A stretch of DNA of 64,000 bases from Zonotrichia leucophrys gambelii (Eukaryota > Chordata > Aves > Passeriformes > Passerellidae), in assembly GCF_028769735.1 (NCBI RefSeq), contig NC_088179.1, positions 806,001 through 870,000 of the forward strand, given 5' to 3'. Positions 1 to 13,125 of the stretch are shown here, piece after piece. Position 1 is the first letter of the stretch; each line of letters starts with the position of its first letter. The position numbers were made by a program, and so were the translations under genes. A model generated the notes under the pieces. It saw nothing but the letters and a program-made list of their open reading frames with translations. It ran no database searches and was not told where the DNA came from.

Positions 1-690
1 GAGGTTAGACAGGGAAAGCAGCAGCTTTTCATTTCTGTCAGGCCACCTGCTAAACTGACCCAGGGAGCTGTGGGTGCAGGATGGAGAGTGGGAGCTGCTG
101 GGAGAATGTTGTTTCTCATGGCAATTACTGCTTGGGCTTACTGAAGAGTGATGTTGTTTGGGTGTGAGAAATGTGGGATTTTCATATCCTTCAGAGAAAA
201 AAGAGGCATTGAGCTGAGAGGTTTTGAGATGGGTGTGGTACTTGACTTTTGCATCATGCTTGGAGATGGAAACAACAGGAAGGCTCAGAAAAATGTGTAG
301 CAGGTATGGGGTGGGAGTGGGGTGGCCAGAAGCAGAGGAGCTTGCTTGCTTGGGCTCCTTTGGTGTGCTGTTCTTTCAAGAGCAGTTGAGTTTCAGGTGC
401 ACCCACAAAAATGACAGCAGGGATGGATAAATCTCAAGACAAAGCCTTGGAAAAATTAGATATATCTGGACAGCATCAAAGCAAAGTAGGTCAAGGGACA
501 AAGTCTTCCTGCAGCCACAGCCACGGGGTGCAGTGTGGGATCCCCTTTGTGGGCAGAGCACTGTCCCCCTTTCCCATTTTGACTAACATCCCACCTGCTG
601 AGAAACCCCCTTGGTCTGCATGAGAATTGGTGCTGGGCTGGGCTGCCCAGGGGAGTGGAGAGCAGCAAAACCTTTTGTATTTACAGAGAG
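1..690. other. Single-copy sequence, no feature recognised
   Basis: Only frames of 70 codons or fewer, overlapping on both strands, with no recognisable protein family. No repeat from the rest of the window recurs here. It is probably intergenic or intronic. Confidence 0.5.
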
Positions 691-1089
691 TGTCTCAACA
701 AAGGCAGGAATGATGCATCTGACTCCATGTTCCCAGAAAGCTAATTTATTATTTCATGATGCTATATTATTCTAAAGCATACTATACTGTACTAAAGAAT
801 ACAGAAAGGATACTTACAGAATGCTAAAAAGATAATAATGAAAACTCCTGACTCTTTTCAGAGCCCTGACACAGCTTGGCCCTGATTGGCCAAAGAGTGA
901 AAACAACTCCCAGCAGAATCCAATGGAACAATCACCTGTGGGTGAACAATCTCCAAACACATTCCACATGAGCACAACACAGGAGAAGCAAATGAGATAA
1001 GAATTGTTTTCCTTTTCTGTGAGGCTTCTCAGTTTCCTAGGAGAAAAATCCTGGCTGAAGGAATTTTTTCAGAGAATGTGAATGCCACA
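691..1089 (-). mobile_element. Solo LTR, family A (older subtype)
   Basis: Begins TGTCTC on the + strand and ends GCCACA, so it has TG...CA ends. It aligns in reverse orientation with the LTRs at 5967 and 63257: the Leu/Thr-type microsatellite region is replaced by a short AT-rich segment, followed by matching blocks such as GCCCTGATTGGCCAAAGAG and the CTCAGTTTCCTAGGAGAA block near the right end. The sense strand is minus, placing AATAAA-like sequence near the left end. No matching target duplication was found, so the left boundary is approximate. Confidence 0.75.
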
Positions 1090-3634
1090 AAAATCCAGCT
1101 CTTGATGATTTTGACTTTATTCCAGAACCCAAAATAGTTCTAGAGAGGGTCAAGCAAAAGCTTGGCCCCTTCTTGTGCATCAAAAGCAGAGACTGAACAA
1201 CTGGAACCCTCGGTGGTGGCAGGGGCAGTGCAGATGTGCTCCAGCTGTGACAGAACAACAGGCTGGGGATCCTTTCCACAATAAAGGTTGCTCCAAAGCT
1301 TGTGAAGGTGGGTGTTTGTGCTCTGGGTGTGGCTGCATTTAGCTGAGGTTCACATACACATCAGTTTTCTCAGCCTGTGAGTGGGTTTGAATTGAGTCTT
1401 GCCCATTTTACCTTTTTTTACCACTTACCCCATTTTGAGCAGAGCAGTTTCTGACTTTGGATTAAAGACAAAAGTCAAATTAGAATTCTCTTTGTATGCT
1501 CTGTAGGTTGGATTTCTGGTTTGTTTCTTTGTGGTTTTAAATAACTGAATTTCTATTTCTCCAGAGTATTAACAGCTGGCAGCTTTACAGATCATAAGAG
1601 TTCAGGCATCTATAAAAATATCAGTTCCTTCTGAAGTGTTTTAAAGCATAAATTATGGTTAGATAATATCCTCAGATGACAATACCAGTCTGTGAAAAAG
1701 GATTTTCTTTCCCCACCTCCTTCTGCATTTAATCTGGAAATTAAAGACAATAGGGACTGCAATTACCAAAGATGCCACATAATATTCCCTCTTGGGGGTT
1801 TCACCTGGAAGTTCTGGTCTCTGCCCAGTGTATGTTGGGAAGCTCAGTTTGATGTTAAAATGCTTTTGTAGAGCTGTCTAACAGTCCCCATAAAGCATGA
1901 TGAAAACAGAGCTCAAAGGAATGGGTGGACACTTTGTGAGAGTCAGACAAATAAATTACATGCTTTTTACTCTCCCAAGCACAGATGACTGGATTTGTAA
2001 CTGACTGAATAATTTGCAGTGATTAATTTGAAGAGATTTTCAAGGTTTTCAGTGTTCTTTGAAAATCCATGCATTTAACCATAAGGATGGTTTATTTAAA
2101 CATATTTCACTGTAATTGTTTGGTCTTGAGACTGCTAGCAGGCAATTGTCATTTGAAATCCTCCATATAGAGACAAATTCCATAAATTCTGGGATATTTT
2201 TGCCTTACATAATAGGAACTTTCATGCAAATAGTTTTATTGCTTAAATTGCAAGTCACATGTTTGATTTTAATGTTTGCCATTCTTGCCATTTTGGGTAA
2301 CCATATCAGACAGTCAGGGAGAGGAGATGGTATCACATAATCCATGTAAGTAGCAGGCTAAAAAGTGGATTTTTCAATTGGATCTATTTATTATTGGTTT
2401 TTTTCATGGTAGTGGTTCCTTGTTAGTGTTGTGAGTGGGGCAAATGACTGTGTGGGTGTTCCAGGCATCCTTGAAGGCTTTCCTTTCCCCCCCTCAAATC
2501 AGGCTTTTTCTGCCCCTGTTCTCTGTATTTCTCTTTAGCAGCAATTTCCTCACTGCAGTTAATGAAGGTTTTGGATATTGCTTGTCCTGTAAGCTGAGAT
2601 GATTAAGGAGAAGAGCAAGATGAGGATTTTAAGGGAACCTGAACCCCACCCTGTGCCTCTGAGGGAAGAGAAGTCAGTGCTGAGCAGGAGCCATAGGGAA
2701 AAATCAGAAACCTGCTCATTCCCTGTGCTCCTGGGTTGGTTTGGGATCCAGAGCTAAACCAATGTGCTGTGAAGGGCAGGGGAAGGGGAAAGCAGCCCAG
2801 AGGGAGCAGCTCTGGGATTCAGTTCCTCATGTCCCTGCTCCTGCTGTGCCAGCTGGCCGGGGAGCACTTCTCAAGAATTCAACACGTCACAAAATCACAC
2901 TGCATGTTCAGTGTCAGAACTGGAGAGATGCAATTTTCTCCTGAGATGTCTGTGCTGGTTTCCCAGCTGAAGAGGTCCAGAGAGACTTTGTGGAACTGGA
3001 AGTAGGGGAATTCTGAAGCGTGATGAGACTCATCTGCAGCTTAATCACTGTTGGCCCTGATTTTACATTCAGAATCCAAATAGCTGCAAATGCAATGTGG
3101 GAAACAGCAGTGATTCTATCCCAGGTCTCTCATCATGAGATCCTAGTGCCCCCCAGAGTCTGACTAATAAAATCACTGAGACCAAGATCCAACAAATGGG
3201 CTCTCTGCTGAAACAGATGGAAATATTTCCTGGCCTGCAGCTTGGGCTTCCCCAGTTCTCCCATCAGCTGTCCCAAGCAATCAGGTTTAAATGACCAAGG
3301 CATGGATATTGCAAATTCTTCCTAAGCTGGAAAACGAACTCATTGGCCAAATGAGGGCAGGAATTAATTAGTGAGAAGCAAAGGTGTGCATCTGCAGGTT
3401 TGGGGGGGAGTGAGGAAGGGAATGCATTCCAACAGCAGCACAGTTTTTACCATCAGCTTTAGACATCAAACTGAACTCTGCTTGGTGAAGAAGAGGATGT
3501 CCTTTTGCTGTCAGTGGAGGGATCAACACTACCTGGGAGCTGCTGAGGTCACACAAGTTAGGTGACACAAATAACTTCTTAATTTATTTTTATGATTCTT
3601 TATTTGACAGTTCTCCTGGGCACGTGGTGTGACA
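1090..3634. other. Single-copy sequence, no feature recognised
   Basis: About 2.5 kb of moderately AT-rich sequence. The longest open frame is 89 codons (2736-3005) and is not recognisable. None of the window's repeat families occurs here. Confidence 0.5.
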
Positions 3635-3716
3635 TGAGGTGTCCTGTGCAGGGCCAGGAGGGAACTCTGTGATCCTCGTGGGTCCCTTCCAACTCAGCCT
3701 CTTCTGTGGTGGCTTC
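3635..3716 (+). mobile_element. CR1 LINE 3'-end fragment
   Basis: This short stretch matches the conserved 3' end of avian CR1 retrotransposons: a GGTGTCC...CAGGG block, then GGTCCCTTCCAACTCAGCC and TTCTGTGG, a decayed version of the ATTCTRTG tail. Such 5'-truncated copies are usual for CR1. It is a dead fragment in sense orientation on the + strand. Confidence 0.7.
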
Positions 3717-4419
3717 TTGGCCTTCCTGAATCCTAAGGCTGCATTCCCATGCTCCTGTTTCTCCTCAGGTGCTGTGGCACTCCCTGCCCAGAAGCTCTTG
3801 AAGCAGGAAGGGAGCCTGCTGCTGCTCAGAATGTTTCTTTATGAGCATGATGACACTTCCTCTGCTATGTGCTGCTAATTTTCTCATTACACTTTATAGC
3901 AAACATTAATGTCTAGGAAAAAAACCCAGATTTGTATCTGCTCCCAAGATAGAACATAAAACCGACATCTAAGGCTCTGTAATGCCAAGAAGATTTTAGG
4001 AAGCTTTTCAGAACATGTACTTGACTTCAATAATTCCAAATCTATTTTGTAATTACAAAGCCATTTTATGTTCCTTTGAAACCAATTCTAAAGCCATTTC
4101 ACAACCATACTGAAAATATCCCACGGACAGAATTTAGACAAACACTGATTTCAGTTCTCTCTCTTTCTTTTCTGCTGTACAGTAGGAACAGGGGTCTTTG
4201 CAGAACTTAAGGTGCTTTTGACCATCTCACTGAGACCTCTGTGAAAGGCTGCCCATCCATCTGGGCAGTGCTAGTCCAGAAAAAAAGGAAAAGGAAACTC
4301 ACAGAATCTAAAGTTTTAAAGCAAAATGGAGTCAGTAACATTTAATTACAACTGTGGCACAGGTGATATTTATTACTTGACTGGGGATTCCTTTGTCAAG
4401 GGGAGCAGCAGAGGTTTCC
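3717..4419. other. Single-copy sequence, no feature recognised
   Basis: AT-rich sequence between the CR1 fragment and the first family D LTR. No frame over 80 codons and no repeat recognised. Confidence 0.5.
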
Positions 4420-4988
4420 TGTTCAAACCTAGGGCACACAGGGAATATTCCTGTGTCTGCTCTGGGTGCCCTGACTCCCAGGGCACCACTGACTCTGACC
4501 CTCATCCATGGAGAAAGTTTCCCAGACTGCAAGATAGACTGGAACCCACAAAAGTGTGAAATAGATTATAGAGAGCAGTGAAGGAGCATCACTGGGTGAG
4601 AAATTGAGGGTTTGGGGTTTTTAGTGTGTTGTGGATGGCAGCAAGATGGAGGGCACAGGGTGCTGTCCTGGGTTTCTTCTTCAGCTTCTTCCTCCTTCTC
4701 CATGGGTTTGGATGGCATTTTGTAATTGGGCAGGAAAGTCTGCACTGTGGGCTCTGTGGGATCAGTTATTAGGTTAAAAGGGAAAATAATCCAGGTGTCA
4801 GCTCTTACCTGGATAGTTTAGTCTCAACAGACTTTGTACCAAGAGATTGTTGGCCATTTTGTGCCTTCTAATGAAAAGCTGCTGAACTCACAGTACTGAG
4901 ACTGTTTTACTGATAAGAAATAATAAACACCTGAGTCCAAACACAAATTACTGTCTCAAGTGCCTTCAATCCAGACCCAGAGAAACCA
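4420..4988 (+). mobile_element. Solo LTR, family D, copy 1
   Basis: Starts TGTTCAAACCTAGGGCACA, a diverged form of the TGTGCAACCCCAGGGCAC start seen in reverse at 22084, and ends near ACCCAGAGAAACCA. An AATAAA signal lies at about 4921, consistent with sense on the + strand. Copies 2 and 3 (21528, 25563) are in the opposite orientation. The purine-rich stretch that reads as a Glu-rich frame on the minus strand is simply part of this LTR. No target duplication was found. Confidence 0.78.
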
Positions 4989-5966
4989 ACAACTGGTATC
5001 CCTACAGTTTCCCAGACCACAGAGCTGATGAGAGCTCTGAGTTTCCTTAGCTGCCTGTGGGGCAAGGCAGGGTGGTTCAGGGCTGAGCAGGAGTCAGGTC
5101 TGTCCCTCTCACCAGATGGTGATGGTAGTAAGGCCAAGTTTGAGAACACAGCCTACCAACTTCAGGGACACAGTGAGATTCAGATCAGCATCTTTGCCTA
5201 TTTTTATATTACTTTCTCCTGGATGATGCTGTGAGGAACACAATCCAATTTATAAATCTTCATTGTTCAGCTGTATTCACCCTGACAGTAAGGAGGTGTT
5301 CTGAGACTGCAAAATAGCATTGACAAGCACAGATCAACAGATGCAGCTGATCTCAGACAAACCACAGCTTTATTTAGGAGCAGCCATGTTAAAGCACAAA
5401 TTCCTTATCCATGTGCAGGGCCAGGAGCTGAATGATTACAAATTGCATTGAAAAGTGCATTTAGAAAGCAACCTCCTCACAGCCTATTTAAGTCTAAGTA
5501 AGAAAAGCACAATGAAGAGAGGAGGGTGAAGATCTGCTTCTGCAGCATGTTCAGAGTGTGGGAGCATATGAACTGAGTCAAAATAATATGTAATGAATTA
5601 TCAGCTGTTATTATGTGAAGTGGTTGGAAATAAAACTGACATTACATAAGTGATGTGATACTGCTGCAGTACTCACTCTGAAAGCAAAAAGGATTCTCAA
5701 CCAATGTGATTGGGTTTGGAATTGGTGGAGTTTGTATCCCCTGAGCATCCTTTTTTGGCCTAGAAGGAAATGAGCAGGTTTCCTGCTCCCTGTGTTTACA
5801 GGAGGAGCAGCTGCAGAGCTGTTCTCTCACCCCACTCCCATCAACACTGCCTTTCATGTTAGTGGTTCTCAAGATTGCTCTCGCAGTGATTCAGCCTTTA
5901 AGGTGTGGTTATTGGGCTATTCATGAGCAAATGGAGAAAACCACCAAGGTTAGCTACATTTCTTCA
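4989..5966. other. Single-copy sequence, no feature recognised
   Basis: About 1 kb between two LTRs. Frames of up to about 80 codons overlap on both strands and none is recognisable. Confidence 0.5.
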
Positions 5967-6390
5967 TGTGGTATTCAGTCTCTGGAAAAATTCCTTCACC
6001 CAGGATTTTTCTTCTGGGAAGCTGGGAAGCCTCAGAGAAAAGGAAAACAATTCTGATCTCATTTGCTTCTCCTGTGTTGTGCTCATGTGGAATGTGTTTG
6101 GAGATTGTTTACCCACAGGTGATTGTTCCATTGGATTCTGCTGCGAGTTGTTTTCACTCTTTGGCCAATCAGGGCCAAGCTGTGGCAGGACTCTGGAAAG
6201 AGTCAGGAGTTTTCATTATGATCTTTTTAGCCTTCTGTAAGAATCCTTTCTGTATTCTTTAGTATAGTTTAGTATTTTTTAATATAATATAGTATCATAA
6301 AGTAATAAATTAGCCTTCTGAGAACATGGAGTCAGATGCATCATTCCTGCCAGGAATTCCTGCAGCCATTCCCTGCAAATCCAAAACTTG
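5967..6390 (+). mobile_element. Solo LTR, family A (older subtype)
   Basis: Starts TGTGGTATTCAG and carries the family A block TCCTGGGAAGCTGAGAAGCC in diverged form, then the long segment from about 6050 to 6240 that is nearly identical to the LTR at 63257. AATAAATTAGCCTTCTGAGAA near 6305 is the polyadenylation region. The 110-codon frame here is a by-product of the repeat, since the same frame opens in the 63.3-kb copy. The right end is approximate and no target duplication is visible. Confidence 0.78.
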
Positions 6391-7520
6391 GTGGTGAATT
6401 CCTTAGCAGAGGGAAGCACTCAGTGATCCCCCTGTCTGTGAGTGTGGGCTGACTGATCAGTGCCTTCCCAGGGCTTTGTTACCCTGCTGAGAATCCATTT
6501 GTAACCAATTCTGAGGCCAGACCACATCTTCCCTTCCGGCCCAGAAGTTAATTAGGGAAACATGACCACACAGTCCTGCAGAGTTTCTGCATTGTCACTC
6601 TGTGCAGGGAGGGAGGGACACTCCCCCTGTTCCCACAGGAGGAGCAGGGAGGTCTCAGTGTGCCTGTGTGTGCTGTGCCATCTGTTGTGGGCTTTTTCCC
6701 CACTTTGGGAGCGCTCTCTGTGCCAGGGGCTGTAAGCCATTCCCCCTCTGCACAAGCAGTCAAGGTGAATTACTAATGAATGATAAATAGCTTTTTTTTC
6801 ATTTGTACAACAAATCTATTCTCCAGGGGTTTTTTGTTTCTTTCATAGCAAAAGAAGGTATGATTTTGCTGATGATTTCTTCTACTGACATAACTAATTA
6901 CTTAATCAAGGGCTTCTGCCTTCTGTTTAGGGATAGCTGAGATATTAAGAGATTGCATTAATTCCCTTAGAAACACAGCAAGGCTTGAGAAATCTATAAA
7001 GATATATTTAGTGGCAAAAATTATTCCATGATAATTTGTCAATTACAGTGCTCTATCAGATAACAAATGCTTGAGATGAAATCTGCTCCAGCTGGGGAAG
7101 GATCCATTTTCTGTGCTTTCAGACGTGTCTGGAAAGAAAATGCCTTTACTTAACTTTTTTTTTTCCCCCCATATTTGCTGTATCTGTAGGCTTTGGGTTA
7201 CATTTAGCATCAAGGTGGTTTTGTGTAGGGGCAGCAGATGGGTGATAAGTTTTACCAGCACAGTATAGGCATATATTAATGTTTTCTGGATCAGTAAAGG
7301 ATGCCAAGGAAAATGCTTACAAGTAAACCTTCAACACTGGCTCAGAAAGGGATGGAATAACTTCGTTTGCCTGGTCCACCTGCCCCCTGAGAGTAGGAAT
7401 AACTCATGTTAAGAGAACAAACAACCATATTAGAATGTAATTTATAAACTCACCAGTGTTTCATTTCCATGTCGTTTCCATGTACTTTAATTTTCTTTTT
7501 AATTGAGGAAAATTGCACAT
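6391..7520. other. Single-copy sequence, no feature recognised
   Basis: About 1.1 kb, AT-rich in its middle. No repeat family from the window and no recognisable frame over 72 codons. Confidence 0.5.
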
Positions 7521-7708
7521 GAATTCACAGAATGACTGGGTTGGAAGAGACCTCTAAGATCATTGAGTGCAACCCAGCCCCAACAGCTCAACTCACCCCT
7601 GGCACCCAGTGCCACATCCAGGCTTTGTTAAACACACCCAGGGATGGGGACTCCACCACCTCCCTGGGCAACCATTTCAGAATTTTATCACTCTTTCCAT
7701 TAAAAAAA
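7521..7708 (-). mobile_element. CR1 LINE 3'-end fragment
   Basis: Reverse complement of the CR1 3' end. The + strand reads CACAGAATGACTGGGTTGGA, then AGAGACCTCTAAGATCATTG, then the GGGATGGGGACTCCACCACC block and CTCCCTGGGCAACC, in the order expected for an antisense avian CR1. It is 5'-truncated to about 190 bp with no coding capacity. The family assignment rests on remembered CR1 consensus features. Confidence 0.9.
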
Positions 7709-10700
7709 TGCAGACATTATAAATGTTTCCTGTGATTGAGATACTGGAATCTTTTCACAGTTGTTACTGTTTTAGAGAAAAGATCACCCTTGTCAGAAGC
7801 ATGTTTGCATGTGTTCACAGCACAGAGTAGCATTTTACTCCTTCCTGCACCTTAGCTTTGGATGCTTCATTTCTTGCATAACTGCACCTGTGACACCTGG
7901 ACATCACTCACATCCACAGGAAGGAGAGTTCCACTCCTTCCCTAATGAATTTGTGACTGCCAGGCTGCCCATCCGGGGTGGGACCCACAGGCACAAGGTG
8001 GGACCTCTCTTTTCAGGCATGCAGAGACCAAATCCCACAAGCACCTCCTATCAATGAAGCCCTTCCTCTGCTCTATATAATTTGTATACATACACAGGGT
8101 AATGTATTGATTTGCTTTCTTGTAATTTCTGTCATTTCTTCATCTCCTAGTAGTTAGCAGAACAAAGTCAATGGCTTTTAGTTCAAACCTCACACTCTAG
8201 GAAAGCTTGTTCAGGAAGGACTAATGAAAATTACACATATTTATCCACCAAAGCTATGAAATGATCCATTATGATTCCAAAAGTGCTCGGTTACTGCTCT
8301 GTGACAAACAGGACAGTTTCCCAAGTACCCTTGGGTGAGAGCCAGTGTGCAAAAAGGAACAAAAAGGAAGCTAATACTGAAGACCTTTTCCCCAACCACT
8401 TAGTTGCCAATAGAAGGAAATACAATAGAAGTTTGTGTTTCTTAAGTATCTGTCAGGTGTGGGGGTTAAAAGCTGGTACAGCAGGAAGTGCTTAGAGCCT
8501 GTTGTGTGTGAAGTGGGAGGAGGAATAAATGCAGTTTGCACCTCCAGAAGGTTCTGGAACTGTTCCCAGGCTGAGTAAGCCAATAGACTCATGAAGTTCT
8601 TGAGGTCTTGTAATTCAGCTCTGCTGCAAATCCAGAACTGATGCATGAAGTGAGACCTTTCACCTGTTTCACCAAATTACCTGCAGAGAGCAAGGTGATG
8701 CCTTTTAGTTTATCTCAAAAATTGTGTACTTTGAGTCATCAAAATCTATATGCTTTTACATGACCTGGGGCTAAAATCAGTGCAGCTGAAATCAGGCAAC
8801 TCTTCCTCATCATTTTGAAATCTTAAACTTCATGAGGATGCAGAGAGGAACCCCATTCTGTCCAGTCCAGTCTAGCCCCAGTTATCCTAATCTTCTCTGC
8901 TTTGGCTCCTTGTCCTCAAGGCTCTTCCAAGATTTCCATCATGGGATGAGACACTCAGAGTTGCAGCCAGGCAGATAAATTATGTGAAGTGCATGGTGCT
9001 CACTTAGACTGCAGCTTCCTGCAGTCTAATGATGATTTTTTATGTGCACAGGATGTTTTTATGAATTGCCTCTGAGCCCAGAGCTGAAATGGCCACCTGT
9101 GCTCTTCTGAGCCCTTGCCCCTGGATTTAGGACATGGCAGTGTGCTTGTGTAGCTCATGTCATTCAGCCTGGACTTTGAAAAGGTGATCATCAAAATTAG
9201 TAAAGGAGCAATCTGTGAACAAACATGATGATGATGATGACACCACCACTCTGAACTTGTGTTTCTAATGCTTTTCAGCTCTTACTTCTCTCAAAATGCC
9301 CATAAAATGCTTCAAGTCAAAGCAGCTGATGAGCTCTGACTCCTGCTCATCTTTCATTTTCTGGTCTGGTTGTTTCCTGCTGCCAGCACTGCTTGCCCCA
9401 GTGGAAGTGGATTGGAACCTGCTGAGGTACAGAGCTTTTCTGACCACGTTTGGTTCTCCCCCTGGGCAAGTCACACTAAAAGCAATACCAAGAAACAGAG
9501 ATCTTGGGATTACAGTTGTTTAAGGAACATTAAGCAGTACCTCCACTATCCTCTGCAGAGGACTTCCAAGCACACTTTTCAGTGAGACATTAAAGGACAT
9601 CAGTCCTTGTTCCCTTGCCAAGGTGAACTTGGAGGCAGAAAGCGGCAGGTACACATCAGGAGATTTCTGACCCAGGGCTCTTTGTTCCCTCTCTGCAAAG
9701 TCCAGTGGCTGGAAATTAAAGAGACATGAAAGTATTTGCACAGGGAGAGAAATTAGTCAATTATTTAGAGATTAAATAAGGGCTCAGTCACTTCAGATCA
9801 AGATGAGACATCCACCTGGACAATGAGCTGTGGTTTGAGCACAAATGGATAGGTCTGATACACAGGTGACAGGGGGCAGTTCTTTGTCTGGTGTGCAGTC
9901 TGTCAGAGCAGCAGCCTTTCTGACCTAAAGAAATGTTCCTTCTACTTCCCCCTGTGTATCTGTGCAGCATTTAACCAGATGAGGACAGCCAAAAAGGCTG
10001 GCAACAAGGTCTGTGATAAGTGAGATCTCCTTTCCCTACCCTTCACCTGCAGGTAACTTTGGTGATCAGTGACTCTGACAGTGCCTTGGGGCTTTTTCTT
10101 AGTAGTGAAGGAAAAAAATGGGGCATCAGTTGCTGATTATGACTGTTGTGCAGAGTTTTGAAATAAAACCAGTGGTATGTGGCTGAACCTGCCTGATAAG
10201 AAGTTATTTTCGAAAAGTAATAATGTCTTCATCACAGCAATGAGGAGATAAATTATATGTTAAATGGCAAAACACAGTGTTGCATATCTTATACTCTATA
10301 ATGGCTTAAGAGTTCATCATGATAAATGTTATTAAAATGGGCATGAAAAGAATCAAATGTGATGCTCTGCTACCTGTGCTGAGATCTCTTCCACTCACTT
10401 AATTCTTGCTGCCTTGCCTTTTGCATAGTCAGTGTTCAATATCCCTTTTAAAGAATGTGAAAAGGCAGAAAAAGTAAAGCCTTTTATGATGAAAGGCTGC
10501 ACAGTTAACAAATAAACAAGCGGAGTTGCTTTGAAGCTTTCCCACTGCCTGTAAAAAATGGGGTTTAGGTTTCACACAGGTAGAATTATATTTAAATGTC
10601 AGATCTGGGCTTTGTTCCCCCCTTTAATATAAATGTCAGCAGCATTTTGTTGGGAACTTTTTGTTTCACCTTCCATTTTGATAAATTCTGACTGGCTTTC

Positions 10701-11034
10701 AGTCTTGCCATCTACCTTTGTATATTCATAACTGTGTTGACCAAAGTTCTGCATCAGTTGTTTTGGGGTTTTTTTTCCAGAAGCCATGGAATTAAAATTA
10801 ATGGAATTAATTAATTAGAATTAAATGCAAGTGGTGAACCAGGCACATTCCAAACCAGCAACAGTGGACAAGTGTGGCAGTGATGAGGGGAGTAAAATAC
10901 CATTAATCCCCCCAGTCATATCCAAGGCTTCATTAGCTTTATTAGCACTTGGGCCACTGGTTGATTATATGAGAAAAGAGGATTTTCTTTGCTGGGGAGG
11001 GAAAGCAGAACGAGTAGCACTCGTGTCTGGAGTG
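7709..11034. other. Single-copy sequence with one tiny GAT run
   Basis: About 3.3 kb with no repeat from the window's families. Frames reach 91 codons on the minus strand (8371-8646) without recognisable domains. A short (GAT)n run lies at about 9224-9241. Confidence 0.5.
9224..9241. repeat. Short (GAT)n microsatellite
   Basis: Five tandem ATG/GAT triplets in otherwise single-copy sequence. Confidence 0.7.
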
Positions 11035-11040
11035 GGTAAT

Positions 11041-11374
11041 GAGTCACCATGATATTTTCTGGAAAATCCCTTCACCAGGATTTCTTCTCCTGGGAAGCCT
11101 CAGCTTCTCCCTGTTTTGCTGCTTTGGAATGTGATTTGGAGATTGCTTGCCCAGCATGTGAATTGTTTTAATTTAATGACCAATCACAGCCAGCTGTGTC
11201 GAGGCTCTGAGGAGTCACAGGTTTTTATTATTCATTCTTGTGAAGACTTTGGATGTCTCCTTTCTCTTTCTTTAGTATAATATCATATCATATCATATAT
11301 CATATCAGCCTTCTGAGAACTTGGAGTCAAATTCTTATCTCTCCCCTAATCCTGGGGACCTCACAAACACCACA
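11041..11374 (+). mobile_element. Solo LTR, family A, with 6-bp target duplication
   Basis: A short family A LTR (334 bp) flanked by perfect direct repeats GGTAAT at 11035-11040 and 11375-11380. It ends in the family's CACAAACACCACA terminus. Its first bases read GAGTCACC rather than the family's TGTCACC, a small change at the 5' end. It carries only a short ATATC run where other copies hold long pentanucleotide arrays. The 6-bp duplication points to an ERVK-like (beta/alpharetroviral) integrase. Confidence 0.88.
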
Positions 11375-11380
11375 GGTAAT

Positions 11381-12090
11381 GGATTACCGGAGAGAAGGAA
11401 TAGTCAAACCTCCTGAATACTGTCCCACTCTGCTGTTGGGTCAGATATCTCTTAGAAATCTGTACAGATTTATATTTTTAAAAAATCCTTTCCTTTTTAT
11501 TTATCCCCATAGGATTTTCCTATTTTTTTGCGTATAGTGCAAATAGATTTGACTAATCTGAAATAGCAACAAATTCCTTTTTGAATAAATAAAGTAAAAA
11601 AAGCCTGGTCTTTTAGAGACTATTTCTGCCCTACCCTGCTAATGCCACCTATTTAACTTCCCAAAAAACCCCTCTATGGTTCAGTGTCATTTATGTCATC
11701 CCTAAATGATACTAAAGCAGCCAAGAGTTCTTCCATCTCATCATTCTTTGGAAAGCTGACTACTAGCACTTCCAAATGGAAATATATTTCTGTAAAACCT
11801 TTTTAAGCTGTCTGTAATGATGCATAAACTGAAATGTAATGTTTTAAGGATTTGCATGAAAACCCACTGTGCTCATGGTACATTGTCCCTGAGCTACAAT
11901 GCTTTTATAGCAGCTTTTTAGTGGATTCAGAGAGTTAGAGACGTTCAGCTGAATTCTGTCAGAACTTTTTTGGACATGTTAAATCTCTGCTTTTTCACAT
12001 GTTGTAACTCTTGAGAAAGCAGTGCTATAAAGGGGCTGCAGAGCCTGTGCAGCTGCTGGTGCTGCCCTGTGTCAGGGGCACAGCAGCCCT
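11381..12090. other. Single-copy sequence, no feature recognised
   Basis: About 700 bp separating two family A solo LTRs whose different target duplications show independent insertions. No recognisable coding sequence. Confidence 0.5.
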
Positions 12091-12096
12091 GGCAGG

Positions 12097-12627
12097 TGTC
12101 ACTGTGATATTTTCTGAGAAATCCTCTTTGCCTAGGATTTATTCCTGGGAAGCTGAGAAGCCTCAGAGAGGAATGAAAACAAAAATTACCTGATTGCTGC
12201 TCCTGTGTTTGCTGCTTGGGAATGTGGCTTGGGCATTGTTTACCAACAGGTGAATGTTTGATTGGTTCCATATTAATTGTTTTTAATTAATGGCCAATCA
12301 CCATCAGCTGTCTCAGGCTCTGAGTCAGTAATGGGTTTTTATTATTCATTCTTTTCTAGCCTTCTGATGTATCCTTTCTCTATAGTTTAGTATGGTTTTA
12401 GTACATAATATGATATAATATGATATTATATGATATATGAGATGATATATGATGTATGAAATATATGATGAATATAATATAATATAATATAATATAATAT
12501 AATATAATATAATATAATATAATATAATATAATATAATATAATATAATATAATATATCAGCCTTCTGAGAACTTGGAGTCAGATTCTCATCTCTCACCTC
12601 ATCCTGGGGAGCCTCACAAACACCACA
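12097..12627 (+). mobile_element. Solo LTR, family A, with pentanucleotide expansion
   Basis: Starts TGTCACTGTGATATTTTC and ends CACAAACACCACA. The flanking 6-mers are GGCAGG (12091-12096) and GACAGG (12628-12633), a target duplication with one mismatch. The LTR is lengthened by an AT-rich region that culminates in an (AATAT)n array just upstream of the CAGCCTTCTGAGAACTTGGA block. The minus-strand frame over the array encodes only a Tyr/Ile repeat and is not a gene. Confidence 0.9.
12471..12555. repeat. (AATAT)n array inside LTR A
   Basis: Seventeen uninterrupted copies of a five-base unit, preceded by degenerate TGATATAT-type repeats from about 12410. The position within the LTR matches the arrays at 17034, 58988 and 60936. 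Confidence 0.95.
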
Positions 12628-12684
12628 GACAGGCACCTTCACTCTGCCACACTGGCCAAGAGCCTGTGCTGTGCTCAGCACTCC

Positions 12685-13125
12685 TGATGCCTTCATGGGC
12701 TACCTCAAAACAGAGACAGACAGAATTAAGGGAATAAAAAGCAATTCTATTTAATGAAAGGCCTTCAGGTACATTTAGGTAAGACAAAGCCCCCCAGGGG
12801 CTACACCCAAAATGGAGCACAGTTCACAGGTTTGCACACTTTTATAAGTTTGGTCCATCTTCCAATTTGGTTTATCTTCCAATTCCAGCTTCAGGTAATG
12901 AAGCCATGTACCCCCAGTTTGCTCCCCCAACTCACTTTTGCTTCCATCTCTGGGGCCTGAGGCAGTGAGGTGTCCTTGAGTGCCAGGCCTGGAGAGGAAT
13001 TGTTGTGTCTGCCCAAAATGGGAAAGCAGCAGCTCGCACAGTGTGTGGGGTTTAGAGATATACACTAAAGAACTGCAGGATTACAAATATATGGAAAATA
13101 TAAAAGCTAAAATCCTAAAACATCA
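12685..13125 (-). mobile_element. Solo LTR, family B, copy 1
   Basis: On the + strand it starts TGATGCC and ends ACATCA, so the LTR has inverted TGATG...CATCA ends. In sense (minus) orientation it holds TATAAAAG (around 12842) and an ATTAAA-type signal near 12750, followed by R-U5-like sequence. It aligns along its length with copies at 20481, 43477 and 43798. The flanks (CTCC and TTTT) do not match, so any target duplication is lost. Confidence 0.82.
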